In this document: positions 17,674 through 27,249 of the stretch, in pieces
Layout: each line of letters begins with the position of its first letter
How positions within the stretch are numbered: the first letter of the stretch is position 1
Assembly (NCBI GenBank): GCA_022844205.1
Contig: JALHMF010000003.1
Span: 124,001-188,000, forward strand
Direction: 5' to 3'
DNA from: Xanthobacteraceae bacterium
GTDB lineage: Bacteria; Pseudomonadota; Alphaproteobacteria; Rhizobiales; Xanthobacteraceae
DNA length: 64,000 nt
Program-made: the position numbers and the translations under genes
Notes under the pieces: generated by a model
What the model was told of the DNA's origin: nothing
Databases searched by the model: none
What the model saw: the letters and a program-made list of their open reading frames with translations, nothing else

Positions 17674-19165
17674 ATTCCGCCGGGTCACTATCCAGCCGCC
17701 GCAATACCGCAGGCAGCACCTCGGGCAGGTCTTCCGCGATCAGTCCGGGACCGAATTCACGGCCGCACTCGCCATGCAGCCACACGGCACAGCTTGCGGC
17801 TTCAAAGGCAGGCATGCCTTGCGCCATCAGACCGGCGATGAAACCGGCAAGCACGTCGCCGGCTCCTGCGGTGGCGAGATAGGGCGGCGCATTCGCGGCG
17901 ATCGACGCTCTGCCGTCCGGTGTGCCGACGACCGTGTCAGGCCCTTTAAGGACGACAGTTGCACCCAGCATCTTTGCGGAATATAATACTCTAGTTATTT
18001 TGCTATTGTTTTCAATGTTTTGTAAAATTTCATTCAATAATCGAGTGAGCTCTCCTTCGTGTGGTGTGACAACAGTTTCAGCGGCTGTTTTGAGTGCTTT
18101 TGCCAGGCCAGCCGCATTCCCGGCAAAGCTCGTCAGCGCATCCGCATCCAGCAACAGCCTCCGCTTCGCCTTTGCAGCTGCCGCTACCATGTCGCGGGTG
18201 GTTTTTCCGACACCCTGCCCCGGGCCGAGCACCACTACATTGATCCGCGGATCGCTCAGGATCTTCTTCAGCCCCGAAACACCGTTTGCCTCGCGCACCA
18301 TGACCGCGGTGAGACTTGCCGCCAGTACTTGAATCGCGGATTTCGGTCCACCAACCGTAACGAGTCCCGCACCCGCCCGTAACGCCCCGCGTGCGGCGAG
18401 CCGGGCTGCACCTGTCGAATAGGCTGGACCGCTGACCACAAGCGCATGTCCGCGATTGTATTTATGCCCTTGTTCGGAAGGGCGCGGAAATTTGCCCATC
18501 CATAGCGCCGGTTCATTGGCAAAAGTCTTGATGGCCAGCGACCCGATGATTGAATCCTTGATCCCGATATCGGCGACACGAATTTTGCCTGCATGAAGCC
18601 GGCCAGGCATCAAAAGATGGCCAGGCCTCCTGCGGACGAAGGTGACGGTTTCTGTAGCACGCACCGCAGCACCACGAACCTGTCCAGTGGCTCCGTCGAT
18701 GCCACTTGGAAGATCGACGGCAATCACCGGGCGACCGGCATTCGCAACCGCTTCCACGGCCGCCCGCGCATCGCCCGTCAGGTCACGCGAAAGCCCGCCC
18801 CCGAACAGCGCATCGATAATGACTCCGGCTTCCGCAAGCTTCCGCCCGGAAACCGCCTGCGTATCGCCCTGCCATTTTGCTGCGGCTTCCGCGGCATCGC
18901 CCCGGAATGCATCGCGCGCGCCCACAAGCATCAGATCGACCGGGTAGCCCCGCTCTTTCAGAATACGAGCCGCAACGAAACCGTCGCCGCCATTGTTGCC
19001 GGGTCCACAAACCACCGTGACCCGGGTCCCCAATGGGTAACCCGCGGCAACCCGGTCGGCGACGGCGCGTCCGGCGCGCTCCATAAGCTGGATGCCCGGC
19101 GTGCCCGCCGCGATGATCAGCCGGTCAGCCTCCGCCATTTCCTTCGGCGTGAGCAGTTCGATCAT
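17660..19165 (-). CDS. nnr: Bifunctional NAD(P)H-hydrate epimerase / ADP-dependent NAD(P)HX dehydratase
   Basis: Repairs hydrated NADH and NADPH. The N-terminal YjeF epimerase domain (about 1-215) shows VVCGPGNNGGDGFVAARIL and the VDLPSGIDGATG motif; the C-terminal ribokinase-like dehydratase domain (about 225-495) shows VVLGPGQGVGK, LLLDADALTSF, TPHEGEL and ATAGAGDVLAGFIAGLMAQGM. The ATG at 19165 gives 501 residues and starts at the usual position (MIELLTPKEMAEAD); an upstream in-frame start at 19246 adds a non-homologous tail. Codons for residues about 375-400 are locally very AT-rich compared with the rest of the gene. Confidence 0.95.
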   Translation of the reverse strand: MIELLTPKEMAEADRLIIAAGTPGIQLMERAGRAVADRVAAGYPLGTRVTVVCGPGNNGGDGFVAARILKERGYPVDLMLVGARDAFRGDAAEAAAKWQGDTQAVSGRKLAEAGVIIDALFGGGLSRDLTGDARAAVEAVANAGRPVIAVDLPSGIDGATGQVRGAAVRATETVTFVRRRPGHLLMPGRLHAGKIRVADIGIKDSIIGSLAIKTFANEPALWMGKFPRPSEQGHKYNRGHALVVSGPAYSTGAARLAARGALRAGAGLVTVGGPKSAIQVLAASLTAVMVREANGVSGLKKILSDPRINVVVLGPGQGVGKTTRDMVAAAAKAKRRLLLDADALTSFAGNAAGLAKALKTAAETVVTPHEGELTRLLNEILQNIENNSKITRVLYSAKMLGATVVLKGPDTVVGTPDGRASIAANAPPYLATAGAGDVLAGFIAGLMAQGMPAFEAASCAVWLHGECGREFGPGLIAEDLPEVLPAVLRRLDSDPAEFSRP

Positions 19166-19402
19166 CCAATCACCCTGCCATATCGGCCCTTCTTTATCCC
19201 TGTTACGAGCAGCCCGCTTCTTGCATTGCCCGAACCGGACCTTCACGAAATCCCCGTCGCGGAGCGGCGGTGGGAGCTTGTTGCATATTTTCTAATCGGG
19301 ATGCACAAACTCTCATCAATCCGTTCGCAACCACCCGCCAAAAGCCGTCCAGGACTTTACCAATCTGATGATTTCCTTAGCGTTCCAGGCGCATAAAACC
19401 GC

Positions 19403-19418
19403 TGGCACGAGAACTGCT
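19403..19418 (+). promoter_or_regulatory. Sigma-54 promoter of glnB-glnA
   Basis: TGGCACG, four bases, CTGCT: fits the RpoN -24/-12 consensus TGGCACG-N4-TTGCW with one mismatch (C for the first T of the -12 box). It lies 53 nt before the glnB start, in a 305-nt interval after nnr that otherwise holds no gene. RpoN with NtrC control of glnBA is well known in alphaproteobacteria; NtrC sites were not identified here. Confidence 0.8.
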
Positions 19419-19461
19419 AACAATTTCCGCGGGCAAAGGCTCACGATCAGAAAGGGCTTGA

Positions 19462-19809
<348 letters not shown>

Positions 19810-19830
19810 CTTGCAAAAAACCACGAACGA

Positions 19831-19846
19831 CCTCGGGGCCCCGAGG
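19831..19846. other. Perfect 16-bp palindrome between glnB and glnA
   Basis: CCTCGGGG/CCCCGAGG, uninterrupted, 21 nt after the glnB stop. In RNA it would fold as a tight GC hairpin in the short intercistronic region; with no T-run it is more likely a processing or stability element, or an attenuator, than a terminator. Confidence 0.5.
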
Positions 19847-19873
19847 CAATGAAAACACAGGGGGTGAGTTTCC

Positions 19874-21283
19874 ATGACGACCGCTAATGAAGTTCTCAAG
19901 ATGATCAAGGATCAGGACGTAAAGTATGTCGATTTCCGCTTCACCGATCCGCGTGGAAAGTGGCAGCACGTAACATTCGACGTCAGCATGGTCGAAGCCG
20001 AGACGTTTGCTGAAGGCGTGATGTTCGACGGCTCGTCGATTGCCGGTTGGAAAGCGATCAACGAGTCCGACATGTGCCTGATGCCGGATCCAAGCACGGC
20101 CTGCATCGATCCGTTCTTCGCCGAGAACACGATGTCGATCGTTTGCGACATTCTCGAACCGACGACGGGCGAACCCTACAATCGCGATCCGCGCGGCATG
20201 GCCAAGAAGGCCGTCGCCTACATGAAATCCACCGGCGTCGGCGACAATGTTTACTTCGGCCCGGAAGCGGAGTTTTTCATTTTCGATGATGTGAAGTTCA
20301 AGGCCGATCCGTACAATACCGGCTTCAAGCTTGACTCCGTCGAACTGCCCTCGAACTCCGACACCGATTACGAGAGCGGCAACCTCGGTCACCGCATCGG
20401 CGTGAAGAAGGGCTACTTCCCCGTTCCGCCGATGGACTCCGCGCAGGACATGCGTTCGGAAATGCTCGGCGCCATGGCCAAGATGGGGGTGAAGGTCGAG
20501 AAGCATCACCACGAGGTCGCTTCCGCCCAGCACGAACTCGGCATGAAGTTCGGCCCGCTCGTCACGATGGCCGATCATCTGCAGATTTATAAATACTGCA
20601 TCCACCAGGTCGCGAACATTTACGGCAAGACAGCCACGTTCATGCCGAAGCCGATCTATGGCGACAACGGCTCGGGCATGCACTGCCACCAGTCGATCTG
20701 GAAGGGCTCGACCCCGGTGTTCGCCGGCAACAAGTATGCCGACCTCTCCGAGACCTGCCTCTCCTACATCGCGGGCATCATCAAGCACGCGAAGGCCATC
20801 AACGCATTCACGAACCCCACGACCAATTCCTACAAGCGTCTGGTTCCGGGCTACGAAGCGCCGGTGCTCCTCGCCTACTCCGCCCGTAACCGGTCAGCGT
20901 CCTGCCGCATCCCGTTCACGAGCAACCCGAAGGCGAAACGCGTGGAAGTCCGTTTCCCCGACCCGCTCGCAAACCCGTATCTCGGCTTCGCCGCCATGCT
21001 GATGGCCGGTGTCGACGGCATCCAGAACAAGCTCGATCCGGGCGGCGCGATGGACAAGGACCTCTACGATCTGCCGGCGAAGGAATTGAAGAAGATCCCG
21101 ACCGTCTGCGGCTCCCTGCGTGAAGCGCTGAACGCGCTCGACAAGGATCGCGAATTCCTCAAGGCCGGTGGCGTGTTCGATGACGACTTCATCGACAGCT
21201 ACATCGACCTGAAGATGACGGAAGTGATCCGCTACGAGCACACGCCGCATCCGGTCGAGTTCGACATGTACTATTCGGCCTGA
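19874..21283 (+). CDS. glnA: Glutamine synthetase, type I
   Basis: Dodecameric enzyme that makes glutamine from glutamate, ammonia and ATP. 469 residues, standard for GSI-beta. Signatures: [17 protein letters not shown] near the N-terminus, the metal site [14 protein letters not shown], the KP(x)[16 protein letters not shown]-binding region and [18 protein letters not shown]. The adenylylation site Tyr398 is present in MDKDLYDLP, so activity is probably controlled by GlnE as well as by RpoN-driven transcription. A palindromic repeat begins 5 nt after the stop and a strong terminator follows. Confidence 0.98.
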   Translation: MTTANEVLKMIKDQDVKYVDFRFTDPRGKWQHVTFDVSMVEAETFAEGVMFDGSSIAGWKAINESDMCLMPDPSTACIDPFFAENTMSIVCDILEPTTGEPYNRDPRGMAKKAVAYMKSTGVGDNVYFGPEAEFFIFDDVKFKADPYNTGFKLDSVELPSNSDTDYESGNLGHRIGVKKGYFPVPPMDSAQDMRSEMLGAMAKMGVKVEKHHHEVASAQHELGMKFGPLVTMADHLQIYKYCIHQVANIYGKTATFMPKPIYGDNGSGMHCHQSIWKGSTPVFAGNKYADLSETCLSYIAGIIKHAKAINAFTNPTTNSYKRLVPGYEAPVLLAYSARNRSASCRIPFTSNPKAKRVEVRFPDPLANPYLGFAAMLMAGVDGIQNKLDPGGAMDKDLYDLPAKELKKIPTVCGSLREALNALDKDREFLKAGGVFDDDFIDSYIDLKMTEVIRYEHTPHPVEFDMYYSA

Positions 21284-21287
21284 CATA

Positions 21288-21330
21288 GCGTTTTCAGGCG
21301 AAGTGGTAACCGGTTCGCCGTAGAAAACGC
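21288..21330. repeat. Short intergenic palindromic repeat (GCGTTTTC type)
   Basis: Outer arms GCGTTTTC/GAAAACGC and inner arms GGCGAA/TTCGCC around a GTGGTAACCGG core. From memory, very similar GCGTTTTC...GCGAAGTGG...CCGGTTCGC...GAAAACGCGTCA elements are abundant between genes in Bradyrhizobium-like genomes; only this copy is in the window. Confidence 0.65.
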
Positions 21331-21383
21331 GTCAGTACAAAAGTCTCCTCCCGAACCGCGTCAAAGCGGTTCCAGACTCAAGC

Positions 21384-21412
21384 GGGGCGCCCAAAAGGCG
21401 CCCCGGTTTTTT
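21384..21412 (+). terminator. Rho-independent terminator of glnBA
   Basis: Perfect stem GGGGCGCC/GGCGCCCC with a CAAAA loop, followed by GGTTTTTT. About 100 nt after the glnA stop. Confidence 0.92.
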
Positions 21413-21434
21413 GGAATCTTGTTTTTCGACCGAT

Positions 21435-21647
21435 TCAGAAAATGGCGAGCAACCCAACCGCCGCCAACGCCACGGCGGTAAGCGCATAAAACGGCGCACC
21501 ATGCGACCGCTGAGCGAGATAATCCTTGACCAGCGCGCCATGCAATTCGTCGGAAGACTGATGCGGGCAGACAAGCGCCAGACCCGCACCCCGGGCCGCG
21601 GCATCGAGGCGGGCGAGTTCTGAGGAATGGCGGTCTGCGATCATCAT
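21435..21647 (-). CDS. Small single-pass membrane protein, unknown function (possible)
   Basis: About 70 residues. A soluble N-terminal part (HSSELARLDAAARGAGLALVCPHQSSDELHG) is followed by a hydrophobic C-terminal segment, PFYALTAVALAAVGLLAIF, able to span the membrane and ending the protein as in tail-anchored proteins. Start is uncertain: adjacent ATGs at 21647 and 21644, or an upstream GTG at 21665. It is convergent with glnA and starts upstream of the phoX-like gene on the opposite strand. I recognise no family; it is kept because the composition is that of a real membrane tail and it occupies an otherwise empty interval. Confidence 0.45.
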   Translation of the reverse strand: MMIADRHSSELARLDAAARGAGLALVCPHQSSDELHGALVKDYLAQRSHGAPFYALTAVALAAVGLLAIF

Positions 21648-21773
21648 GATGCCAGCGTAACGCACCGATGGTTAACGAGTTCCAATCACCTGTGGGAAGC
21701 CTGAGAATTTGTTATATTCTCGTCGTTCCATGCCGCTAACCTCCCGCCGCAATGATGGAAAACGAGCATCCTC

Positions 21774-23753
21774 ATGAGCGGTGAAAACAATCTGACGCGC
21801 GCGCAGGCCTGGGAAGAATCCGAGAATGTGGGCCGCAATGCCTCCGGCAATCCAACCCTTGGGGATGTGATCGCCGCCCGATTCAACCGACGCGATTTGC
21901 TGAAGGGTTTGCTTGGAGTGTCCGCGATCGCGGCAACGGTAAGCCCTGTCGCCCTCACCGCCTCGCCCAATGCCCGTGCCCAGTCCGCACCGAGCTTCGC
22001 CTTCAAGGAAGTCACTGCGGGCGTCGATGAAAATCATTACGTCGCGGAAGGCTATGACGCGGACGTCCTGATCCGCTGGGGCGATCCGGTGCTGCCGGGC
22101 GCGCCCGCTTTCGAGCCGATGAACCAGACGGCGAAGGCGCAGCTCGGACAGCTCGGCTACAACAACGATTATCTCGGCTACTTCCCGATGCCGGGTACCG
22201 CCAATCCATCCGCTCACGGTTTGCTGGCCGTGAATCTCGAATACACGAACGAGGAACTGATGTTTCCCGGCATCGGACGCCAGGACATCAAGTCCGCGAA
22301 CTTCGACAAGATGACGAAGGAGCTTGCTGACATCGAGAAGGCCGCGCACGGGGGCGCGGTGCTGGAAGTGAAGCGCGAGAACGGCAAGTGGCGCGTGGTG
22401 CATGGCTCCAAGTACGCGCGCCGCATCCATGCCGATACGCCGATGGAAATTACCGGCCCGGCCGCCGGACATGATCGCATGAAGACAAAGGCAGATCCCC
22501 CGGGACGAAGCGTTCTCGGGATGCTGAACAACTGTGCCGGCGGAATCACGCCCTGGGGCACTTGGCTGAGTTGCGAGGAAAACTTCCACGGATATTTCTG
22601 GGGCACTCTCGAGGACTCCCATCCCGAAGCACGCAACTACAAACGCTTCGGCGTGCCGGATAACTGGCAGGTCTGGGGCAAATGGGACGAACGCTTCGAC
22701 ATTGTGAAGGAGCCGAACGAGGCCAATCGCTTCGGCTGGGTCGTCGAGATCGATCCCTTCGATCCGAACTCGGTGCCGAAAAAACGCACCGCCCTTGGAC
22801 GCTTCAAACATGAGGGTGCTGCGGGAATAACAAACAAGGACGGCCGCTATGTCGTCTATTCCGGCGACGACGAACGCTTCGAGTATGTCTACAAATTTGT
22901 CACCGAAGCGCGCGTGGATACGCAGAATCCTTCCGCCAATCGCGACATCCTCGACCGCGGAATTCTCTATGTCGCGAAGTACAATGCGGACGGCAGCGGA
23001 GAATGGATGCCGCTTGTTCACGGCAGCGGCCCGCTCAATGCAGTAAACGGCTTCGACAGCCAAGCCGATATTTTGATCGAATGCCGGCGTGCGGGCGACC
23101 TGCTGGGCGCCACCAAGATGGACCGTCCCGAAGACGTCGAGGCCAATCCGCTGACGCAGAAAATCTACGTCATGCTCACCAACAATACCCGGCGCAAAGC
23201 GGATCAGGTGGATCCGGCCAATCCCCGCGCCGACAATGCCTTCGGTCACATCATCGAAATGAATACGGCGGATGGCGACCACGCATCAACGCGCTTCACC
23301 TGGGAAATACTTGTGCGCTGTGGCGATCCCTCGATCGAGAAGGTCGGTGCAACCTTCTCGTCGGCGACCACGAAGGACGGCTGGTTCGGCATGCCCGACA
23401 ATTGCGCGGTGGATCACATGGGAAGGCTCTGGATCGCCACCGACGGCAACTCACGCTCCGCGACCGGCCGTGCTGACGGCGTGTGGGCGATGGAGACGGA
23501 AGGAAATTTGCGCGGCACCGGCAAGCTGTTCTACCGCTGTCCCGAAGGTGCTGAGTTGTGCGGGCCTGAATTCACGCCGGACGACGAAACACTGTTCGTG
23601 GCGATCCAGCATCCCGGCGAATCCCCGGACCCCAAAGACCGGGGCATCTTCGAGAAGCCCGCTACCCGCTGGCCGGATTTCAAGGCGGACATGCCGCCGC
23701 GGCCTTCGATTGTCGCGATCACAAAGCGAGGCGGCGGAAAAATCGGCGTCTAG
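21774..23753 (+). CDS. Tat-exported PhoX-like phosphatase (DUF839 family)
   Basis: A 659-residue protein of the PhoX/DUF839 family, which includes calcium- and iron-dependent periplasmic alkaline phosphatases. The twin-arginine signal FNRRDLLKGLLG lies unusually far in (about residues 37-48), as is normal for this family, with a hydrophobic stretch to about 70. Signature NCAGGITPWGTWLSCEENFHGYFWG (quoted in part: CAGGITPWGTWLSCEE), and acidic segments such as YVVYSGDDERFEYVYKF and MDRPEDVEANP that form the metal cluster in PhoX. Phosphate-monoesterase activity is inferred by family. A Pho box is not evident upstream. Two diguanylate cyclase genes lie convergent and immediately downstream. Confidence 0.88.
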   Translation: MSGENNLTRAQAWEESENVGRNASGNPTLGDVIAARFNRRDLLKGLLGVSAIAATVSPVALTASPNARAQSAPSFAFKEVTAGVDENHYVAEGYDADVLIRWGDPVLPGAPAFEPMNQTAKAQLGQLGYNNDYLGYFPMPGTANPSAHGLLAVNLEYTNEELMFPGIGRQDIKSANFDKMTKELADIEKAAHGGAVLEVKRENGKWRVVHGSKYARRIHADTPMEITGPAAGHDRMKTKADPPGRSVLGMLNNCAGGITPWGTWLSCEENFHGYFWGTLEDSHPEARNYKRFGVPDNWQVWGKWDERFDIVKEPNEANRFGWVVEIDPFDPNSVPKKRTALGRFKHEGAAGITNKDGRYVVYSGDDERFEYVYKFVTEARVDTQNPSANRDILDRGILYVAKYNADGSGEWMPLVHGSGPLNAVNGFDSQADILIECRRAGDLLGATKMDRPEDVEANPLTQKIYVMLTNNTRRKADQVDPANPRADNAFGHIIEMNTADGDHASTRFTWEILVRCGDPSIEKVGATFSSATTKDGWFGMPDNCAVDHMGRLWIATDGNSRSATGRADGVWAMETEGNLRGTGKLFYRCPEGAELCGPEFTPDDETLFVAIQHPGESPDPKDRGIFEKPATRWPDFKADMPPRPSIVAITKRGGGKIGV

Positions 23754-23755
23754 CT

Positions 23756-25099
23756 TCAGCCCCTGCCGCCACTCGCGAGCACCGGGCGGCGAATAGTCTG
23801 CGCAGCCGGTTTGTGGTCCGGCACCACCGTCGGGCTCGGCATCAGGCCCATCGAGATCGCGACCAGACGGGGATCGGCCGCGGCTGCAGCAGGTTTTGCC
23901 GGCGTCCACTCGCCGCGCGGCGCAACCCGTGCGCTTTCCGAATAGGCGTCGGCGATTTCGATGCGGTTACGGCCGCGCGCCTTGGCGACATAGAGCGCTT
24001 CGTCCGCACGCGTCAGCAATGTTTCGACGTCAACGGGCTGTTCCGACGGCACCTGGGCCACACCCACACTGACGGTCGCACCGATGTGATAGCCGTCGAG
24101 TGTCGCATTGGATTCGGCAAACGCCCTGCGGATTCGTTCCGCGGTTGCAGCCGCCGAACCCACTTCAGCGCCGAACAGCACCGCGCCGAACTCTTCACCG
24201 CCGAGGCGGCCCAGCAAATCGGTCGAGCGCAATTCGGAAACCGCGATATCGGAGAACATCCGCAGCACGCGGTCTCCGACCGGATGACCGAATTGATCGT
24301 TGATCGCCTTGAAGCGGTCGAGATCGAACAGGAGTGCTGCAACCGGCTGCGGATCGCGGGTCCGCTGCTTCAGGCGACGCAACGCAGCGTCCAGGAACGC
24401 GCGGCGATTGGCGACTCCTGTTAGCGGGTCGATCATCGCCGCCGCCTTATGCTCCAGCTCGGTGCGTTCCTTGGCCATCGCAAGCAGGATGAACGCCGTC
24501 GCGATCATATAGAGGAGCGACTCCAGCCCGATCACGCCAAACCAAGCCGATGAAAAGAATGGCTCATTCTCGCCAACCGGCATGAGGAGCGTCAGCGGGA
24601 TGCGCACGAGATAGAGGACGCCGTGCATCGACAGCATGACGATCAGCGGCAACCGCGAAAGCAGGCTTTCCTGGCGCCCGCGCCAGAATTCCATCGCGGT
24701 AGCAAACGTGTAAACCGAGATGATCATCGAGGAGAAAATCACCGGACCAGAAGGCGTGGTCATAAAACCGGCGCTCTGCGCGGCAAGAATCCACGCCAGC
24801 GCACCACCGATCAGTCCGATCAGAGAGACGCGGTTTCCGTCGAAGAGCCGCGCCCCTGTCCAGGTCATGCCCGCGGCAATGAAAAGAAGTGCATTTGATA
24901 TTTCAATGGACCAGAACGGCGCGATCGACCCGCGCGCGCCAATCATCCAGACTGCGAGGCTCGCAACAAGATGTGCGCAGCCCCACCAGGCAAGCGCTTC
25001 GATCTTGCGGTGCTGGTACCATGACAAAATCAGGAGCATGCCAAGAATGGCGGTGACCGAAATTGTCACCACAAACATTGTTTTGACGTCTAGTTCCAT
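23756..25099 (-). CDS. Membrane diguanylate cyclase (GGDEF), copy A
   Basis: Makes cyclic di-GMP from two GTP. With the ATG at 25099 the protein has 447 residues: about six transmembrane helices (roughly 5-205) forming an unnamed sensor module, then a GGDEF domain (about 225-385). The active motif GGEEF is intact and is preceded by RSTD five residues before it, the RxxD inhibitory site for product feedback. The metal-binding DLDRFKAINDQFGH is also present. A Pro/Ala-rich C-terminal tail follows. The sensor region (WWGCAHLVASLAV, ALLFIAAGMTWTGARLF) is clearly similar to that of the next gene, so the two are tandem paralogues. Ends 3 nt from the convergent phoX-like stop. Confidence 0.92.
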   Translation of the reverse strand: MELDVKTMFVVTISVTAILGMLLILSWYQHRKIEALAWWGCAHLVASLAVWMIGARGSIAPFWSIEISNALLFIAAGMTWTGARLFDGNRVSLIGLIGGALAWILAAQSAGFMTTPSGPVIFSSMIISVYTFATAMEFWRGRQESLLSRLPLIVMLSMHGVLYLVRIPLTLLMPVGENEPFFSSAWFGVIGLESLLYMIATAFILLAMAKERTELEHKAAAMIDPLTGVANRRAFLDAALRRLKQRTRDPQPVAALLFDLDRFKAINDQFGHPVGDRVLRMFSDIAVSELRSTDLLGRLGGEEFGAVLFGAEVGSAAATAERIRRAFAESNATLDGYHIGATVSVGVAQVPSEQPVDVETLLTRADEALYVAKARGRNRIEIADAYSESARVAPRGEWTPAKPAAAAADPRLVAISMGLMPSPTVVPDHKPAAQTIRRPVLASGGRG

Positions 25100-25249
25100 G
25101 AAGCGACCCGAACTTGCCGCAAGGATTGCGGCGCATCGGGAGAATGATGGCAGCAACGCACTACAAAACCGTCGAGACAGTCGCTAAAATCTGAATCAGT
25201 TTTTCTGCAACACAAGCGGAATACGCGGCTTTGCGTGGTTAAGAATTCT

Positions 25250-26545
25250 TCACGCCGCCGATTTGATCGCGGCGCGGGCGGCTTCGATCGCGCCCGGAAG
25301 ATCCGCGGGTACCAAGTTCGCATGTTCCAGGGAGGCATCGGAAACGGGCGTGTCCTCAGTTTTCTCATGCGGCGGAACGGCGCTTTCTTCATCGAAACCC
25401 GCGATTACAACGCAGTTTCTTCCGGCCGCCTTGGCCGCATAGAGCGCCTTGTCGGCCTGCGCGAGCAGCGCATCGATATCGGCGCTCGGATCGAGGGCGC
25501 AGGCCGCCCCGATGCTCACGGTGCCTTGGATCGCAACACCGTCTATTTCGGCGGCGGCCGCCTGAAACGCCGAGCGCACGCGCTCGGCTGCAACCCGCGC
25601 CGACATGGCCGTTGTTGCGGGAAGCACCGCCGCGAATTCCTCGCCGCCCAGCCGGCCGATAATGTCCGTGGCACGCAGGTTGGCGGCGGCGGTGCGCGCG
25701 AACACCTGAAGTGCCCGGTCGCCCATGGCATGGCCGAAGCGGTCGTTGATTTTCTTGAAGAAGTCGAGATCGAACATCAGCACGGAAACAGGCTGCTTGT
25801 CCCAGACCATACGGTTCAGCACGCGCCTGCCCGAGTCGAGCAGGGCACGGCGGTTGAAGATCTCGGTCAGCGGATCGATCGTCGCCGCCGTCTTGTGAAT
25901 GCGCTCGGTACGCTCCTTCGCCATGGTGAGAATGACGAAGGCGGTGGCGATCGCAAACAACAGTGTTTCCAGCGCGAAGATGCCGAACCAGCCTTCGGAA
26001 TAGGCGGAATAGCGGTGATCCGGAGGCAGAATGAGTACGATCGGGATCGGCAGCAGGAAGACCACACCGTGCAACGAAAGCACTGACATCGCCGGCCAGC
26101 GGGAAACAAGCCTTTCCCGGCGGCCCACCCAAAGCTCGAAGGCAGTCATAAAAGCGTAACCGGAAATCGCGATCGAGGACAGCACGATCCGGCCCGAGGC
26201 GGATTCGATGAAGCCCGGGATGAGCAGCGCGAACAGCCAGACCAGTGCTCCGGCAAACATCGATGCCGGCATCACATCGCGTCCATGAAAGAGCCGCGCC
26301 CCGCTCCAGATGACGCCGCAAGCCACGAACAGGAGCGCATTTCCGATGGCCACGGAAAGCGGATTTGAAAGCGAATCCTGCACCGTGAACAGCGCAACCG
26401 ACAGTCCGCCGATCAGATACGCAACGCCCCACCACGCAAGCGCGCGGATGCTTCTGTCCTGCACCCATGCGAACAGCAGGAACAGGCCTAGAATCGTCGT
26501 GACGAAGATCGACACGATGAAGAGGGTGGGCACGTCGAGAACCAT
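25250..26545 (-). CDS. Membrane diguanylate cyclase (GGDEF), copy B
   Basis: A 431-residue paralogue of the preceding cyclase with the same layout: six-helix membrane sensor region (about 5-205; note WWGVAYLIGGLSV and ALLFVACGVIWSGARLFHG) and GGDEF domain (about 220-380). Active-site GGEEF and RATD inhibitory site are intact, with DLDFFKKINDRFGH as metal site. Starts at ATG 26545 (MVLDVPTLF). 150 nt separate it from copy A downstream, which may be cotranscribed. Retention of active and inhibitory motifs in both copies suggests they differ in the signal sensed rather than in output; the ligand is unknown. Confidence 0.92.
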   Translation of the reverse strand: MVLDVPTLFIVSIFVTTILGLFLLFAWVQDRSIRALAWWGVAYLIGGLSVALFTVQDSLSNPLSVAIGNALLFVACGVIWSGARLFHGRDVMPASMFAGALVWLFALLIPGFIESASGRIVLSSIAISGYAFMTAFELWVGRRERLVSRWPAMSVLSLHGVVFLLPIPIVLILPPDHRYSAYSEGWFGIFALETLLFAIATAFVILTMAKERTERIHKTAATIDPLTEIFNRRALLDSGRRVLNRMVWDKQPVSVLMFDLDFFKKINDRFGHAMGDRALQVFARTAAANLRATDIIGRLGGEEFAAVLPATTAMSARVAAERVRSAFQAAAAEIDGVAIQGTVSIGAACALDPSADIDALLAQADKALYAAKAAGRNCVVIAGFDEESAVPPHEKTEDTPVSDASLEHANLVPADLPGAIEAARAAIKSAA

Positions 26546-26721
26546 CGAGTCTCCAATTCAGGAATGGTCTCGGTAACCTTCATGCTGCGGCTTTCAGATT
26601 GCTTGCGGGATTCGATTCAATGCGAGCGAACTGCCGCGTCTGCGAAGAATTGATGACGCCAGCCTGTGCACCGGCTTTCGCCGGAACCGGAAATTTTCGC
26701 GCAAAATATGTCGAATAATAA

Positions 26722-26752
26722 TAAAAAAGGGCGCGCCGCAGCGCGCCCTTTC
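26722..26752 (-). terminator. Rho-independent terminator of rplM-rpsI
   Basis: Minus strand: AAGGGCGCGC, TGCG loop, GCGCGCCCTT then TTTTATTATTATT. Starts about 20 nt after the rpsI stop. Confidence 0.92.
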
Positions 26753-26772
26753 GAATGTTGCCGATATCCCGC

Positions 26773-27249
26773 TTAGCGCTTCGAGAACTGGAAGCTGCGG
26801 CGGGCTTTCTTGCGGCCGTACTTCTTGCGCTCGACCACGCGGGAGTCGCGGGTCATGAAACCGCCCTTCTTCAGCGGCGTGCGCAGATCCGGCTCGAAGT
26901 AGGTCAGCGCCTTCGAAATACCGTGGCGCAGGGCGCCGGCCTGTCCCGAAAGTCCGCCACCTGACACGGTGCAGACCACGTCGAACTGACCGGTGCGGTT
27001 TGCCGTCGTAAACGGCTGCTGGATCATCATGCGCAGCACGGGGCGGGCGAAATAGACTTCGACCGGCCGCGTGTTCACGAGAATCTTGCCGGAGCCCGGC
27101 TTGATCCAGACCCGTGCGACTGCGTTCTTGCGCTTACCGGTCGCGTAAGCGCGGCCCTGGGCGTCCACCTGCTTCTCGCGCTTTGGAGCTTCGGCCACGG
27201 CCGGCTTGAGCGCGGCTAGGCTTTCCAGCGATTGTCCTGCCACGGCCAT
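26773..27249 (-). CDS. rpsI: 30S ribosomal protein S9
   Basis: 158 residues including an N-terminal extension of about 30 residues typical of alphaproteobacterial S9. The core starts at [38 protein letters not shown] and the basic C-terminal tail ending RRSFQFSKR (which reaches the P-site tRNA) are intact. Its ATG overlaps the rplM stop by one base (TGATG). Confidence 0.98.
   Translation of the reverse strand: MAVAGQSLESLAALKPAVAEAPKREKQVDAQGRAYATGKRKNAVARVWIKPGSGKILVNTRPVEVYFARPVLRMMIQQPFTTANRTGQFDVVCTVSGGGLSGQAGALRHGISKALTYFEPDLRTPLKKGGFMTRDSRVVERKKYGRKKARRSFQFSKR

Noticed and set aside
21672-23282. A 536-codon minus-strand open frame opposite the PhoX-like gene
   Set aside because: Composition is that of an antisense shadow; the Tat signal and PhoX motifs are on the plus strand.
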